A stretch of 21,655 nt of DNA from a virus. The notes below the pieces were generated by a model, which saw nothing but the letters and a program-made list of their open reading frames with translations, did not search any database and was not told where the DNA came from. Location of the stretch: the IMG/VR virus record IMGVR_UViG_3300042197_000476, positions 1-21,655 of that record. The stretch is one strand, 5' to 3'. This document shows, in pieces, positions 1-7,343 of this stretch. Each line of letters begins with the position of its first letter. Position 1 is the first letter of the stretch. The translations under genes were made by a program, and so were the position numbers.

Positions 1-640
1 ATACATCTGCATCTGTAGCAATAACATCATCATCAATACGAATTGCGTTGTTTGCAATTTCAAGACCGTAGCCTAGGTGAGCAGTAAATACTCCAGTGTT
101 TTCATCATACTGTAGACCTTCACCAGCACCTACTGCATCACGCACACGAGCATTTGAGAAATAAAGATTTGTTGTACCCTCAACGAGGTCGTCAGTGTCA
201 GAATCTGCAACACCGTTTTCTGCGCTAATTGTTAGTCCAGAGCCACTCCCTGTAATTGTAATATTTGTAAGAGTTGCACTTGTTAGCAAATCTGCTGCCG
301 CATCTTTTGCACGAGCATTTGAAAAGTAAAGGTTTGTTGTGCCTTCACCAAGATCATCTGTATCATGATTTGAAAGGTCAGATACTGTACCAGTTACGTT
401 ACCAGTTACATTACCCGAAAGAGTTGCTGTAATTACGTTTGCAGCAAAGTTTGCACTTCCATCACGAAGAACGATTGTGTTTGCTACTGCTTGTGAATTA
501 GCAGAGCCTCCGACCAAACCAATAATATATGTTTGGTCTGCTTCTTCTTTTGTAAGAATGTCATATCCATTGATGGTACCATTTGCACCTTCAACGATAA
601 GACCGTTTTTGATTTTAAAGTCTTTGTTGACTGTTGCCAT
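1..640 (-). CDS. tail fibre protein, N-terminal part (runs off window)
   Basis: This minus-strand frame is open from an ATG at 640 to the window edge, giving about 213 residues with the C-terminus missing. An AAGGAG ribosome site lies ten bases upstream. The protein begins MATVNKDFKIKNGL and carries two copies of a DTDDL-x-EGTTNLYFSNAR motif near residues 93-110 and 148-165. This motif recurs in tail fibres of many aquatic phages. Low-complexity beta-type sequence (GNVTGNVTGTV near 76-86) lies before the first repeat. The likely role is a trimeric fibre shaft involved in adsorption. It is the last gene visible in the minus-strand tail cluster. The fibre assignment rests on repeat architecture; the receptor is unknown. 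Confidence 0.82.
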   Translation of the reverse strand, partial: MATVNKDFKIKNGLIVEGANGTINGYDILTKEEADQTYIIGLVGGSANSQAVANTIVLRDGSANFAANVITATLSGNVTGNVTGTVSDLSNHDTDDLGEGTTNLYFSNARAKDAAADLLTSATLTNITITGSGSGLTISAENGVADSDTDDLVEGTTNLYFSNARVRDAVGAGEGLQYDENTGVFTAHLGYGLEIANNAIRIDDDVIATDADV

Positions 641-655
641 TTTTTATCTCCTTAG

Positions 656-1102
656 TTATGCCTTGAGACCAATACGTGCGTAACGTACGGTAATAGGCGT
701 GATCCCCACTTGCGGAGTCACAGTAACATTTACTGTTCCCCCTACCTTAGAGACGCTAACGGTTCCAATATTCCCATCATTGTCTATTGTGCCATACTCG
801 GATACATTTACATCTGATCCGTCAATTAGTATGCTCAATTCTGTTGCGTAGTACTTATTATCTCCCGAAGATGTTTTAGCAATTGATATTAAATATTTAA
901 TCATGCGCCAATCAGATGCCGCAAAATTATCAATTACTGTAGCGCTTTCAATACCGCTAATTGTGTTTTCGTTATTGCCGAATGTTCCAAGGTCAGTAGC
1001 CTGAGCAGCAACTGTATCAATTAAATCTTCATAGTCTTGCTGGCTTGGTCTGTCGCCAGTTTCATATTTTGTTTTAACGAGGGGGATAGTAGTTCTAGCC
1101 AT
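656..1102 (-). CDS. small virion/tail-associated protein
   Basis: The 148-residue product ends in a beta-rich block (from about residue 80) with KYYATELSILIDG, then a GTVSV..GGTVNVTVTP segment and YARIGLKA at the C-terminus. This arrangement recurs in structural proteins of tailed phages. The N-terminal half (PSQQDYEDLIDTVAAQ) is probably helical and may attach the domain to a fibre. The start is an ATG with no ribosome site. An extended -10 (TGA then TATAAT) ends six bases before it, so the mRNA should be leaderless. It lies between the fibre gene and the glycosyltransferases. Virion role is likely; the exact position in the tail is not determined. Confidence 0.7.
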   Translation of the reverse strand: MARTTIPLVKTKYETGDRPSQQDYEDLIDTVAAQATDLGTFGNNENTISGIESATVIDNFAASDWRMIKYLISIAKTSSGDNKYYATELSILIDGSDVNVSEYGTIDNDGNIGTVSVSKVGGTVNVTVTPQVGITPITVRYARIGLKA

Positions 1103-1108
1103 GATTGA

Positions 1109-1117
1109 ATTATATCA
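1109..1117 (-). promoter_or_regulatory. leaderless promoter of the 656-1102 gene
   Basis: On the minus strand an extended -10 (TG-A-TATAAT) ends exactly six bases before the ATG at 1102, which places the transcription start at or next to the start codon. No good -35 is visible. Confidence 0.6.
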
Positions 1118-1124
1118 TATTTAT

Positions 1125-1862
1125 TTATATTAAATCTAGTTTAAATACCGCATTATTCTGCCAATAAGACATAGTTTGATCTTTAGAATTTTTATGAATT
1201 GTATCAATGTGATCTTCATTTAATGAAGACCCGTGGTTTAGGGAGTAGGTAAAAAGCGGTATTGAATAACACCAAGAGCGACTAAATAAAACTCCTTCAG
1301 AAAGGCATCCGTATCTACTAACTGGGCTTAAAGTATACTTGTCGTTAATTTTGTGTTTTTTGATTAGTTGTTCGGCATATGATCTTTTTATTAAATATAC
1401 CGCTGCACTCCAGTCAAGGTATTCTCTTAAGTGAAGCCTGTTATTGATGGTAAAGTTATTAATCAAAGCCAATTGTAAAATATCATATTTATCTTTAATA
1501 GAGTTTAAAAAATCTTTCCAAGTAAAATCCCAAAAATCTACGGTCTCAAAACTTACATCATCTTCTACAATAATGGCATATTCAGAATCAGAATCTTCCA
1601 GCCATTGTTCGATTGCCTTTAAGTGTGAGATTGTACAGGCAACTTCTTTTTTTGAGATTACAGACTCATTAATTCCATGGCTAAGTAGACCTAGCACATC
1701 TTCTTCTGAACCATCTACCGCTTTTACAAAGTTAAAATTTGATACCTCATATTTTTTAAAATGTTCTTCTATATATTTTTTACGATCAGTTGATCTTTCC
1801 ATATTAACAACATATACGGGACCAAACCCATCCATCTTATTTAAACCAGTATGTTCCAACAT
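1125..1862 (-). CDS. family-25-like glycosyltransferase
   Basis: The 245-residue protein matches the glycosyltransferase family 25 (LPS-biosynthesis type) pattern. VYVVNMERSTDRK at residues 16-28 is the nucleotide-sugar entry strand, EVACTISHLKAI spans 73-84, and the acidic metal-binding IIVEDD spans 97-102. These enzymes transfer sugars such as galactose from UDP-sugar in the cytoplasm. The ATG at 1862 has an AAGGTGG ribosome site and overlaps the end of the upstream glycosyltransferase by 26 bases, which suggests coupled translation. A second ATG ten codons in is possible but lacks a site. In a tail-gene cluster it may glycosylate virion proteins or alter the host surface; which one is inference. 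Confidence 0.85.
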   Translation of the reverse strand: MLEHTGLNKMDGFGPVYVVNMERSTDRKKYIEEHFKKYEVSNFNFVKAVDGSEEDVLGLLSHGINESVISKKEVACTISHLKAIEQWLEDSDSEYAIIVEDDVSFETVDFWDFTWKDFLNSIKDKYDILQLALINNFTINNRLHLREYLDWSAAVYLIKRSYAEQLIKKHKINDKYTLSPVSRYGCLSEGVLFSRSWCYSIPLFTYSLNHGSSLNEDHIDTIHKNSKDQTMSYWQNNAVFKLDLI

Positions 1863-2550
1863 GCACCACCTTTACATAAGGAGCCAAATATATTTTACCG
1901 CCAAGATCTTTCCACATATTGCAAAAGTTATAGTCTTCAGATAAAAGTCTTTTTGATTTTGGATCAATATCTGTTCTCCAAAAATTGTAAACTGTGTCTC
2001 CATGTTTAACTCCTGCCATATCTGTCTGATCTGACCTATATGATGGAGTAGATTCTTTGAGTTTTTGAAATACTTCTCTTTTAATCAACATTACTCCAGT
2101 TCCAATATAATCAACTTCTACAATGCTGCCTGGATTTTCTTTTAATTTTTGTTTTTGTTCGGTTGAAATATTAACATTATATACTCCAGTAAAGACAGAA
2201 AGATCTGGCTTATCCTCTTTTGCGGCAGAGCGTACCCTATCCCAGTTAATTCCTTTCATTGGAACAGCGGCACCTATTAAGTCCACATCTTCCTCAATCA
2301 TCTTTAATATACCTTCTGGATTAAACCCTTGATCTGCGTCAATAAAAAGAAGATAGTCATTGCCCGTTCTTAAAAATATCTCTGTTAGTGTATTTCTTGC
2401 TCTTGTAATCAAAGACTCATTTGATAGATCAGAGTAATTAACACGATATCCTTTTTGAGTAAGCAAATTCATTAAAGAAAACATGCTTTTTTGATATGAG
2501 TTATGACAAATACCACCATACATAGGTGTTGCTATTGTTATGCTTTTCAT
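1837..2550 (-). CDS. GT-A fold glycosyltransferase
   Basis: The 237-residue product opens with SITIATPMYGG, typical of the first strand of GT-A enzymes. It has a DADQG metal/nucleotide site at residues 71-75 after the hydrophobic YLLFI. A C-terminal SEDYNFC (204-210) matches the acidic catalytic block, followed by VVHVG (228-232), a possible metal-binding histidine. It resembles phage-encoded family-2-like transferases of about 230 residues. The upstream sequence AAGGCGGGGG gives an unusually G-rich ribosome site. Its last 26 bases overlap the GT25-like gene, so the two probably act in one modification pathway. Sugar and acceptor cannot be read from sequence. Confidence 0.83.
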   Translation of the reverse strand: MKSITIATPMYGGICHNSYQKSMFSLMNLLTQKGYRVNYSDLSNESLITRARNTLTEIFLRTGNDYLLFIDADQGFNPEGILKMIEEDVDLIGAAVPMKGINWDRVRSAAKEDKPDLSVFTGVYNVNISTEQKQKLKENPGSIVEVDYIGTGVMLIKREVFQKLKESTPSYRSDQTDMAGVKHGDTVYNFWRTDIDPKSKRLLSEDYNFCNMWKDLGGKIYLAPYVKVVHVGTYWFK

Positions 2551-2564
2551 ACCCCCGCCTTTGC

Positions 2565-2789
2565 CTATAAAATGTAGTTACTAAAACCAATTATTTGAAG
2601 AGGAATTGGTGGAACATTTGATGAACTAACTCCTGGAATCTGAATTGCTGTAAATCTTACTCTAAATGGTAAAACCTCATTGATCACAGAAATTCTTTTA
2701 CTACCTCTAAACTTAGTTATTGAATAATCGGCGTTTTCTATTTTTTTGGTTTTTACTAGTTGGTTATCTAATATTGTAACACTAGCCAT
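2565..2789 (-). CDS. small tail-cluster protein, function unknown
   Basis: I do not recognise this 74-residue protein. It has a charged N-terminal half (NQLVKTKKIENADY) and a hydrophobic, proline-rich C-terminal half (IQIPGVSSSNVPPIPLQIIG). No cysteines, signal peptide or clear membrane segment are present. Its ATG overlaps the TAA stop of the upstream baseplate-like gene in a TAATG junction, so translation is probably coupled and stoichiometry linked. It sits between that gene and the glycosyltransferases, which suggests a small virion component, but this is context only. Confidence 0.6.
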   Translation of the reverse strand: MASVTILDNQLVKTKKIENADYSITKFRGSKRISVINEVLPFRVRFTAIQIPGVSSSNVPPIPLQIIGFSNYIL

Positions 2790-3205
2790 TATGCCGTTAC
2801 ATCCTCAAGAACAACTAACTTTCCTTGCGCTACCGTCCATACAAGAACATCTGCAGTTAAAGAAAGTTCTATATCAAAAATATCATTAGTCTGAAGTGTT
2901 GCTGTTTGAGCAGCAGTAAGAAATACGGTAAACTCTCCTGGACCATCATCTTCATCTGCCTCTGGAGTCAGGGTATAAAGAAGTGTCGCTGTATCTGTAA
3001 TTTCTCCTGGAACAACTGGACTTGTTGTAGGTCTTTTTATTTGCATACTTATATCCCAATCTGGAATATTTAATGGCTCTCTTGCATCATCAGTAACATA
3101 TACTTTAAATGACGCTGTGTCACCCTTAACAAAAGTCCAATTTACAAATGGAGGCTTTTCTCCAATATCATATGTTCCAGATCCAGAACCTCTATAAGTT
3201 GCCAT
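2789..3205 (-). CDS. baseplate Ig-like protein (BppU N-terminal type), paralogue 1
   Basis: The 138-residue product starts MATYRGSGSG and carries VNWTFVKGDTASFKVYV, the hallmark first strand of phage baseplate upper-protein-like Ig domains. It ends in a GKLVVLEDVT strand. Two other genes (9075-9431 and 10287-10685) share the same opening (..[R/K]GDT..) and closing strands. An in-frame ATG ten codons earlier (3235) exists. I prefer 3205 because it forms a TAATG junction with the previous stop and has AAGAAGGA just upstream. The role is probably a structural domain of the tail tip that links fibres. Confidence 0.72.
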   Translation of the reverse strand: MATYRGSGSGTYDIGEKPPFVNWTFVKGDTASFKVYVTDDAREPLNIPDWDISMQIKRPTTSPVVPGEITDTATLLYTLTPEADEDDGPGEFTVFLTAAQTATLQTNDIFDIELSLTADVLVWTVAQGKLVVLEDVTA

Positions 3206-3720
3206 TATGCTAATCCTTCTTTCAGTGATCCCCAAGTGCCATTTCCCTTTGGACTTCTAAACAACATTTTACCAGTTGATGCGTTAGATTCAAATATAAT
3301 GCCAATAGCACCACCACCATTTTCTGGCTTTGTGTTTGTAATACCGCCACCAGACGCTACATAAATAATATCTCCTGCAGCAAATGTAGATGTGTTGAAA
3401 TCATTTAACATACCAGAAATTAAAATATTTCCATCTGCGCCATTTGAAATGTTTGTCGTTGTAATTCCTGCAACTGGAAATGTGTTTGCAAGGTCTGCAT
3501 CACATTTAGCAATTGTTGGCTTAGTGCTAAATCCAGAAATATATACTGGAGTTCCCTTGTTAATTGTTGCCCCGCTATTATTTCTTACTTCAACATCTTG
3601 AATTGCAATTGTTTGCAAAACTAAATCAACTTGCTCTGCTAACTCCTGAATATCTCCGTGAACATTTACTGGATCACTAGATAGCGGGTATGGTAAATCA
3701 AAATTCGTTGTTTCTGCCAT
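3205..3720 (-). CDS. tail fibre/appendage protein
   Basis: The 171-residue protein contains VRNNSGATINKGTPVYISG (residues about 44-62), then SGMLNDFNTSTFAAGDIIYVASGGGIT. This is a repeating beta module common in phage tail appendages that binds or caps fibres. The N-terminus (DIQELAEQVDLVLQTI) is helical and probably trimerises. The ATG at 3720 has no ribosome site. A TGC-TATAAT -10 ends nine bases upstream with TTGCAA 18 bases further, so the leader is only about two to three bases. Expression is divergent from the lysis gene across a shared control region. Confidence 0.72.
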   Translation of the reverse strand: MAETTNFDLPYPLSSDPVNVHGDIQELAEQVDLVLQTIAIQDVEVRNNSGATINKGTPVYISGFSTKPTIAKCDADLANTFPVAGITTTNISNGADGNILISGMLNDFNTSTFAAGDIIYVASGGGITNTKPENGGGAIGIIFESNASTGKMLFRSPKGNGTWGSLKEGLA

Positions 3721-3784
3721 GATTAATATATTATAGCATCAAATCAAGTTGACTTGCAAGTAATATTTGTGTTATACTAGGTGT
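3721..3784. promoter_or_regulatory. divergent promoter region with palindrome
   Basis: Plus strand: TTGACT (3749-3754), 18 bases, TATACT (3773-3778), with a start expected near 3785. Minus strand: TTGCAA, 18 bases, TATAAT (3730-3735) serves the 3205-3720 gene. The two -35 regions overlap around a perfect palindrome ACTTGCAAGT (3752-3761) next to CAAGT-TG-ACTTG (3745-3756). This is a plausible operator through which one protein could control both the fibre and the lysis gene. Confidence 0.65.
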
Positions 3785-3807
3785 ATGACACCGTATATGG
3801 TGTCATA
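3784..3807 (+). promoter_or_regulatory. 5'-terminal mRNA hairpin
   Basis: Nine-base arms TATGACACC (3784-3792) and GGTGTCATA (3799-3807) form a perfect hairpin with a six-base loop at the predicted 5' end of the lysis transcript. It covers the leader-peptide start. It may stabilise the mRNA, or act at DNA level as an operator just downstream of the promoter. Confidence 0.6.
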
Positions 3808-3817
3808 TGCATTTTAG
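3785..3817 (+). CDS. possible leaderless 10-codon leader peptide
   Basis: A ten-residue frame (MTPYMVSYAF) starts with an ATG six bases after the -10 TATACT, so the mRNA would begin with its start codon. Its TAG stop overlaps the AGGAGG ribosome site (3816-3821) of the transglycosylase gene. Ribosomes translating it would therefore end on that site. It is very short and could be chance, but the geometry fits translational control of a lysis enzyme. Confidence 0.4.
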   Translation: MTPYMVSYAF

Positions 3818-3827
3818 GAGGATAAAC

Positions 3828-4379
3828 TTGACAAATAATAAAATGCTTGTAGGGGTAATAGGTGGTACGTTTCTGTTGGTGTCTATTTTGGGCTCTATAC
3901 CGTCACATGCTACCAAAAACAATTTATCAAAATCAGAAGGAATAGTCTTTGCCACCCCAGAGGTGGCTTTTCTGCTTTCTGAGGATAAAAATGAAAAAAT
4001 ACTTACTAAGTATAAAAATGCGACAAGTCTCAGTGACAACCAGTTACTTGAGTTACTTAAAGCAGTGGGATTCAAAGGCAAGGCTTTAAAAACTGCTTGG
4101 GCAGTGGCTAAAGCCGAATCCAATGGAAGACCTTTTGCTTTCAATGGAAACATCAAAACTGGAGACTCCTCTTTTGGCGTCTTTCAAATTAATATGCTAG
4201 ATGTTCTTGGAGAGGATCGCCGTAAGCGATTTGATCTAGAGCATAATGCTGATCTTTTCAATCCCGTCATAAATGCACAAATTGCATATCGTATGACAAA
4301 AGGCGGTATTGATTGGAGTTCATGGTCATCCTATAACAAGGGTGCCATATATAAATGGTTAGATAAATTCCCAAATTAA
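3828..4379 (+). CDS. secreted lytic transglycosylase / lysozyme-like endolysin
   Basis: I choose the TTG at 3828 because AGGAGG (3816-3821) lies six bases upstream; an earlier in-frame ATG at 3807 would place that site inside the gene. The 183-residue product begins with a signal peptide (basic N-terminus, hydrophobic residues 7-24, probable cleavage after about IPSHA). A lysozyme-like domain fills the C-terminal half. AKAESNGRP supplies a catalytic glutamate at about E97, and SSFGVFQINM (114-123) is the family's glycine-rich block. It should cleave peptidoglycan outside the membrane, during lysis or cell-wall penetration. It is the only plus-strand gene in the tail region, with its own promoter and terminator. 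Confidence 0.85.
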   Translation: MTNNKMLVGVIGGTFLLVSILGSIPSHATKNNLSKSEGIVFATPEVAFLLSEDKNEKILTKYKNATSLSDNQLLELLKAVGFKGKALKTAWAVAKAESNGRPFAFNGNIKTGDSSFGVFQINMLDVLGEDRRKRFDLEHNADLFNPVINAQIAYRMTKGGIDWSSWSSYNKGAIYKWLDKFPN

Positions 4380-4396
4380 TAATATAAAAAAGAATG

Positions 4397-4430
4397 CCCC
4401 CAAACATTAAAAGTTGGGGGTATTTTTATT
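4397..4430. terminator. bidirectional intrinsic terminator
   Basis: CCCCCAA (4397-4403) pairs with TTGGGGG (4414-4420) and is followed by a T-rich tract to 4430. Reading the other strand, the hairpin is followed by a T-run at 4386-4392. It separates the convergent transglycosylase gene and the 4407-4940 gene, whose stop codon lies inside the loop. Confidence 0.85.
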
Positions 4431-4940
4431 GTTCTGTTTTTTTACATAACTTCTTTCTTTTTCTTTCCACTTTATTTTAAATAGTTCTTTTGTATATTTT
4501 TTTGCATTTTGTAAATTTATTCTTTGTTTTTCTATTTCAAAATCTGAATCTTTTAATGTTCTCATAAAAGGACAGTATATTCTTGCCTGTCTCATACACT
4601 CTATGTGAAATGGACGAAAATCTGAAGGAACAAAATCTTTTGAATCATTATCTACATCTTTTTCTTTTTCTATCATCCATCTAATAGAATCAGAATCTTT
4701 ATCTATAGATAGCCCACAATACGAGCATAGGTCATTTGAAACAACATATTCTTCGTTTTCAATATTTAAATCAATAGGTGTGTTTTCTCCAGGCGTAGAT
4801 TGATACGGTATTGGAATTTTTTTTGCCAAATATCTTTTATTATTTTTAAAATAATATTTTTTAGGAACGACAAGGTATGGTCTTGGAAGACCAGTTTTTT
4901 TAATACTAGACTCTGACCATTCCTCTGAATTGTAAAACAT
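4407..4940 (-). CDS. zinc-binding protein of the actinobacterial CPFL type
   Basis: The 177-residue protein has C72-x2-C75 (CSYCG), then H112-x2-C115 (FHIEC) and C123 in a YCPFM block. This matches a common actinobacterial protein type whose pattern is GLP...CxxCG...PxHxxCA...ACPFL, including the N-terminal GLPRPYLVV. Members are small, cytoplasmic and presumably zinc-binding, with unknown function. The N- and C-terminal extensions are lysine-rich, so nucleic-acid contact is possible. A TATAAT within the last codons of the upstream gene ends eight bases before this ATG, giving a possible near-leaderless start. Family likeness is by motif only. Confidence 0.65.
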   Translation of the reverse strand: MFYNSEEWSESSIKKTGLPRPYLVVPKKYYFKNNKRYLAKKIPIPYQSTPGENTPIDLNIENEEYVVSNDLCSYCGLSIDKDSDSIRWMIEKEKDVDNDSKDFVPSDFRPFHIECMRQARIYCPFMRTLKDSDFEIEKQRINLQNAKKYTKELFKIKWKEKERSYVKKQNNKNTPNF

Positions 4941-4945
4941 ATTAA

Positions 4946-5653
4946 CTAATTATAAAACTTTTTTTTCCAAATATGATTTCTATACCAACCAAGGGTTGAC
5001 ACAGATCTTTTCGAATTTGTTAAAGACTCTTCTATAATACTTTTATCCTCTTCTGACGACCAATCTTCTGTTTTAAATAATAAAATTTGTGCTATTGGTG
5101 TTCCTGCTGGAATTATTCCTTCAAAGGTAGAACTAATAAAAACTGGAATATTGCCCAAAGGAACCACATATTCTCCGTCTATAATTCCACTTAGAGTGAA
5201 AAATGGTAAGTCGGTTCTATTTAGTGGATGAGTTATTAATGCACTATACCCTTTAGGAATTTTATAAACAACAGTAGTAAGCCATGCAAAGTGTAGTGAG
5301 GAATATCCAGTTGGTGTAGGAAGATTTACATTGACATGGGAATCTCTTATACTTATTGGTGGTGTAGAATTTTGAAACGGAATATTATATGTAATTGATG
5401 GTCCACCATCTGTTTGTTCAATAGCAATATCCTGACTAAGGGGAATCATATGCCCCGAAGACATTGCCTCAAAAAATGGTACACATGCTTTTAGACTAAT
5501 TTTAGCAGGAAAACTTTTAATATCTTTTTGATTATTGCTAGATCCAAACTTTTTTATATCTTTATACCAATCTGGTATGGTGGATTTTGAAGAAATAATT
5601 CGTAAATCATCATTTGGTGCAGCATGTTTTATTATATTTTTTTTATTAAACAT
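4946..5653 (-). CDS. phage protein of unknown function, tandem paralogue B (DUF6065-like)
   Basis: The 235-residue protein is a diverged copy of its upstream neighbour. Both have PDWYK or PEWYK near residue 30, KACVPFFEAMSSGHMIPL or RCIPVLDVLSAGYLIPT, a P.GYS.L block, FEG.IPAGTP.AQ near residue 180 and a C-terminal WxKK.YN. The pattern resembles an uncharacterised family (DUF6065-like, from memory) found in phages and aquatic bacteria. A beta-rich cupin-like fold is plausible but not shown. The gene is two bases from its paralogue, and a TATAAT formed by the paralogue's final codons precedes its ATG by five bases. Function is unknown. Confidence 0.68.
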   Translation of the reverse strand: MFNKKNIIKHAAPNDDLRIISSKSTIPDWYKDIKKFGSSNNQKDIKSFPAKISLKACVPFFEAMSSGHMIPLSQDIAIEQTDGGPSITYNIPFQNSTPPISIRDSHVNVNLPTPTGYSSLHFAWLTTVVYKIPKGYSALITHPLNRTDLPFFTLSGIIDGEYVVPLGNIPVFISSTFEGIIPAGTPIAQILLFKTEDWSSEEDKSIIEESLTNSKRSVSTLGWYRNHIWKKKFYN

Positions 5654-5655
5654 AA

Positions 5656-6357
5656 TTAATTATAAACCTTTTTAGACCAAAATCTTTTTTTATAATTGTC
5701 AAAAAATCCACTACGAATAAGATTTGAATGATCTACAATATTCTTTATATTGTTTTGATTACCAAAAGACATTTCCCAATTATCTCTTTTTATTGGAATA
5801 ACTTGTGCTAATGGAGTACCTGCTGGAATCAAACCTTCAAAATTTACATCCTTTAAAACAAATGGAAAATTAACTGGATTATTATATTTATCTGTGTCTA
5901 CAAATCCTTCTAAAATTTGAAAAAAAGTATTTCCACCATGAACTGGTGGCAAAAACAAACAAGAATATCCTTTGGGGGTTTCTATTGACCAGGAATTAAT
6001 AAATTTAGGATATGGGTGCTGATTCATATACGGATGATTGGGGGCTTGCTCTGTTGGATGAAACTCTATTGCATTTGGAATTGCAGACTTATAGTATATT
6101 TTTCCATCTTCGCTTTTTCTTACCCAAATATCACAATATGTAGGAATAAGATATCCTGCGCTAAGAACATCTAATACTGGAATACATCTTTTTATTGAAG
6201 AAGGAATATCAAAATTTTTATCTAATACTTTTTTGTTATCTGTTCCAAAATAAGAATATAAACTTTTATACCATTCTGGTAAGTTTTTAGACATTTGTTT
6301 TGGTGCAAAAGTATCTGAAACTTGTTCATTTACTTTTGTAAAAATTATTTTTTTCAC
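5656..6357 (-). CDS. phage protein of unknown function, tandem paralogue A (DUF6065-like)
   Basis: This 233-residue protein is closer to the family pattern than paralogue B. It has LPEWYKSLYSYFG, a KRCIPVLDVLSAGYLIPTY block, SIETPKGYSCLFLPPVHGG, a GFVDTD..NNPVNFPF segment and FEGLIPAGTPLAQVIPIKR before the tail WSKKVYN. The start is a GTG with AAGGGG four to five bases upstream. No signal peptide or membrane segment is present. Conserved GTPLAQ and FPF blocks suggest a small-ligand or carbohydrate-binding beta barrel, but no catalytic set is evident. Such genes often appear in the accessory part of tail regions. Confidence 0.7.
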   Translation of the reverse strand: MKKIIFTKVNEQVSDTFAPKQMSKNLPEWYKSLYSYFGTDNKKVLDKNFDIPSSIKRCIPVLDVLSAGYLIPTYCDIWVRKSEDGKIYYKSAIPNAIEFHPTEQAPNHPYMNQHPYPKFINSWSIETPKGYSCLFLPPVHGGNTFFQILEGFVDTDKYNNPVNFPFVLKDVNFEGLIPAGTPLAQVIPIKRDNWEMSFGNQNNIKNIVDHSNLIRSGFFDNYKKRFWSKKVYN

Positions 6358-6406
6358 TCTACCCCTTTATAAAAAAATACTATATTTTATTTTTTTATTC
6401 TGCTGA

Positions 6407-6796
6407 CTACTCTTCAGGAATCTCTGGAATTGGTTCTTGATGCATTGGTGCTGGTATAACTTCAACAGGAGTTATAACTATTGGAGCAATGGGTTCTGGA
6501 TTAGTAAAACTTGATCCATTCCACGTAGCCATAATTTTAACATCTGCATCTACAATTGGTCCATCTACTTCTGAAGAAAATGTAGTAGTTTTAAATCCTA
6601 CAACAACGTTGTTCTCCAAAATAGCATATTTAATTGTTGGAGCATCAACAAAATTTCCATTTTCATATTTTTTGCCCATATACTTTTCACCGTCTTCTTC
6701 TACCTGGATGATGTTATCACCTGGAATATCAACCTCTGTTGAAGAAGAGTGAAAAGAAAATACAACGTCGTCTTTTAATTGTACAAAATGTCTCAT
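6407..6796 (-). CDS. small proline-tailed virion-type protein
   Basis: The 129-residue product has a beta-rich N-terminal part (MRHFVQLKDDVVFSFHSS) and a central KYAILENNVVVGFKTT that resembles small fibre-associated proteins. The last 30 residues are rich in proline, isoleucine and glutamate (PEPIAPIVITPVEVIPAP). Such tails are often flexible linkers in virion proteins. A TAGGAG site lies about eight bases before the ATG. It is co-directional with the tail genes upstream. I infer a virion accessory role from context and composition; no family is recognised. Confidence 0.6.
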   Translation of the reverse strand: MRHFVQLKDDVVFSFHSSSTEVDIPGDNIIQVEEDGEKYMGKKYENGNFVDAPTIKYAILENNVVVGFKTTTFSSEVDGPIVDADVKIMATWNGSSFTNPEPIAPIVITPVEVIPAPMHQEPIPEIPEE

Positions 6797-6811
6797 TTTT
6801 TTTCTCCTATT

Positions 6812-7342
6812 TTAGAAATATTCTATTACTTCATAACGGCAAGGTCCCGTTGCAGTAATTGTTGTAGAATTAACAAGATATACACCATAAACAGCAGTTG
6901 TTAGTGATGTTGATCCACCAGTAATATTCATTGCGTTAGAATTTACGTTGGTAGCATTTATATTCATTGCGTTTAGGTTTTTTGCTGCAGCATTTCCTGA
7001 TGTGAATGACACAGAGTAGACTCCATATCTAGGACTATAAGAACCTGCAGTTCCTCCTATAGGAAAATTATTAAATCTTGCTCCACCTGGAACATTTATG
7101 CTAGCAGAATTTATTGTTCCTGTACTTGTAGATGATCCTCCTACAGTTCCAGAAAAAGCATTTACAGTTCCAGTTGCTGCTACTGATCCAGCAGATCCTG
7201 TACTAAAAGAATTAACAATAGTTTTTGTAGTATCTACTGCTGTAATTGTTATGTTACCAGCAGATGCTGCAACACCACGTTGAATTGATTTAACTGCAGA
7301 AGTTAGTCCACCAGAAGAGGCTGGAATTTGTGCGATACCCAT
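6812..7342 (-). CDS. beta-rich fibre/virion surface protein
   Basis: The 176-residue protein contains SIQRGVAASAGNITITAVDTTKTIVNSFS, a start module seen in many phage virion proteins. Long alanine, glycine, serine, threonine and asparagine stretches follow. An internal imperfect repeat (LNAMNINATNVNSNAMNI) near residue 125 suggests a repetitive beta structure. It ends with a conserved-looking CRYEVIEYF. Its GAGG ribosome site is formed by the last codons of the upstream 7344-7646 gene, so expression is probably coupled to it. The composition suits surface display. Confidence 0.66.
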   Translation of the reverse strand: MGIAQIPASSGGLTSAVKSIQRGVAASAGNITITAVDTTKTIVNSFSTGSAGSVAATGTVNAFSGTVGGSSTSTGTINSASINVPGGARFNNFPIGGTAGSYSPRYGVYSVSFTSGNAAAKNLNAMNINATNVNSNAMNITGGSTSLTTAVYGVYLVNSTTITATGPCRYEVIEYF

Positions 7343-7343
7343 T

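Noticed and set aside
1444-1944. Plus-strand frame of 166 codons across the glycosyltransferase genes
   Set aside because: It is antisense to two clear enzymes with catalytic motifs and has no start signal.
3803-4156. Minus-strand frame of 117 codons opposite the transglycosylase
   Set aside because: The plus strand has signal peptide, catalytic glutamate, ribosome site and promoter; the minus frame has none of these.
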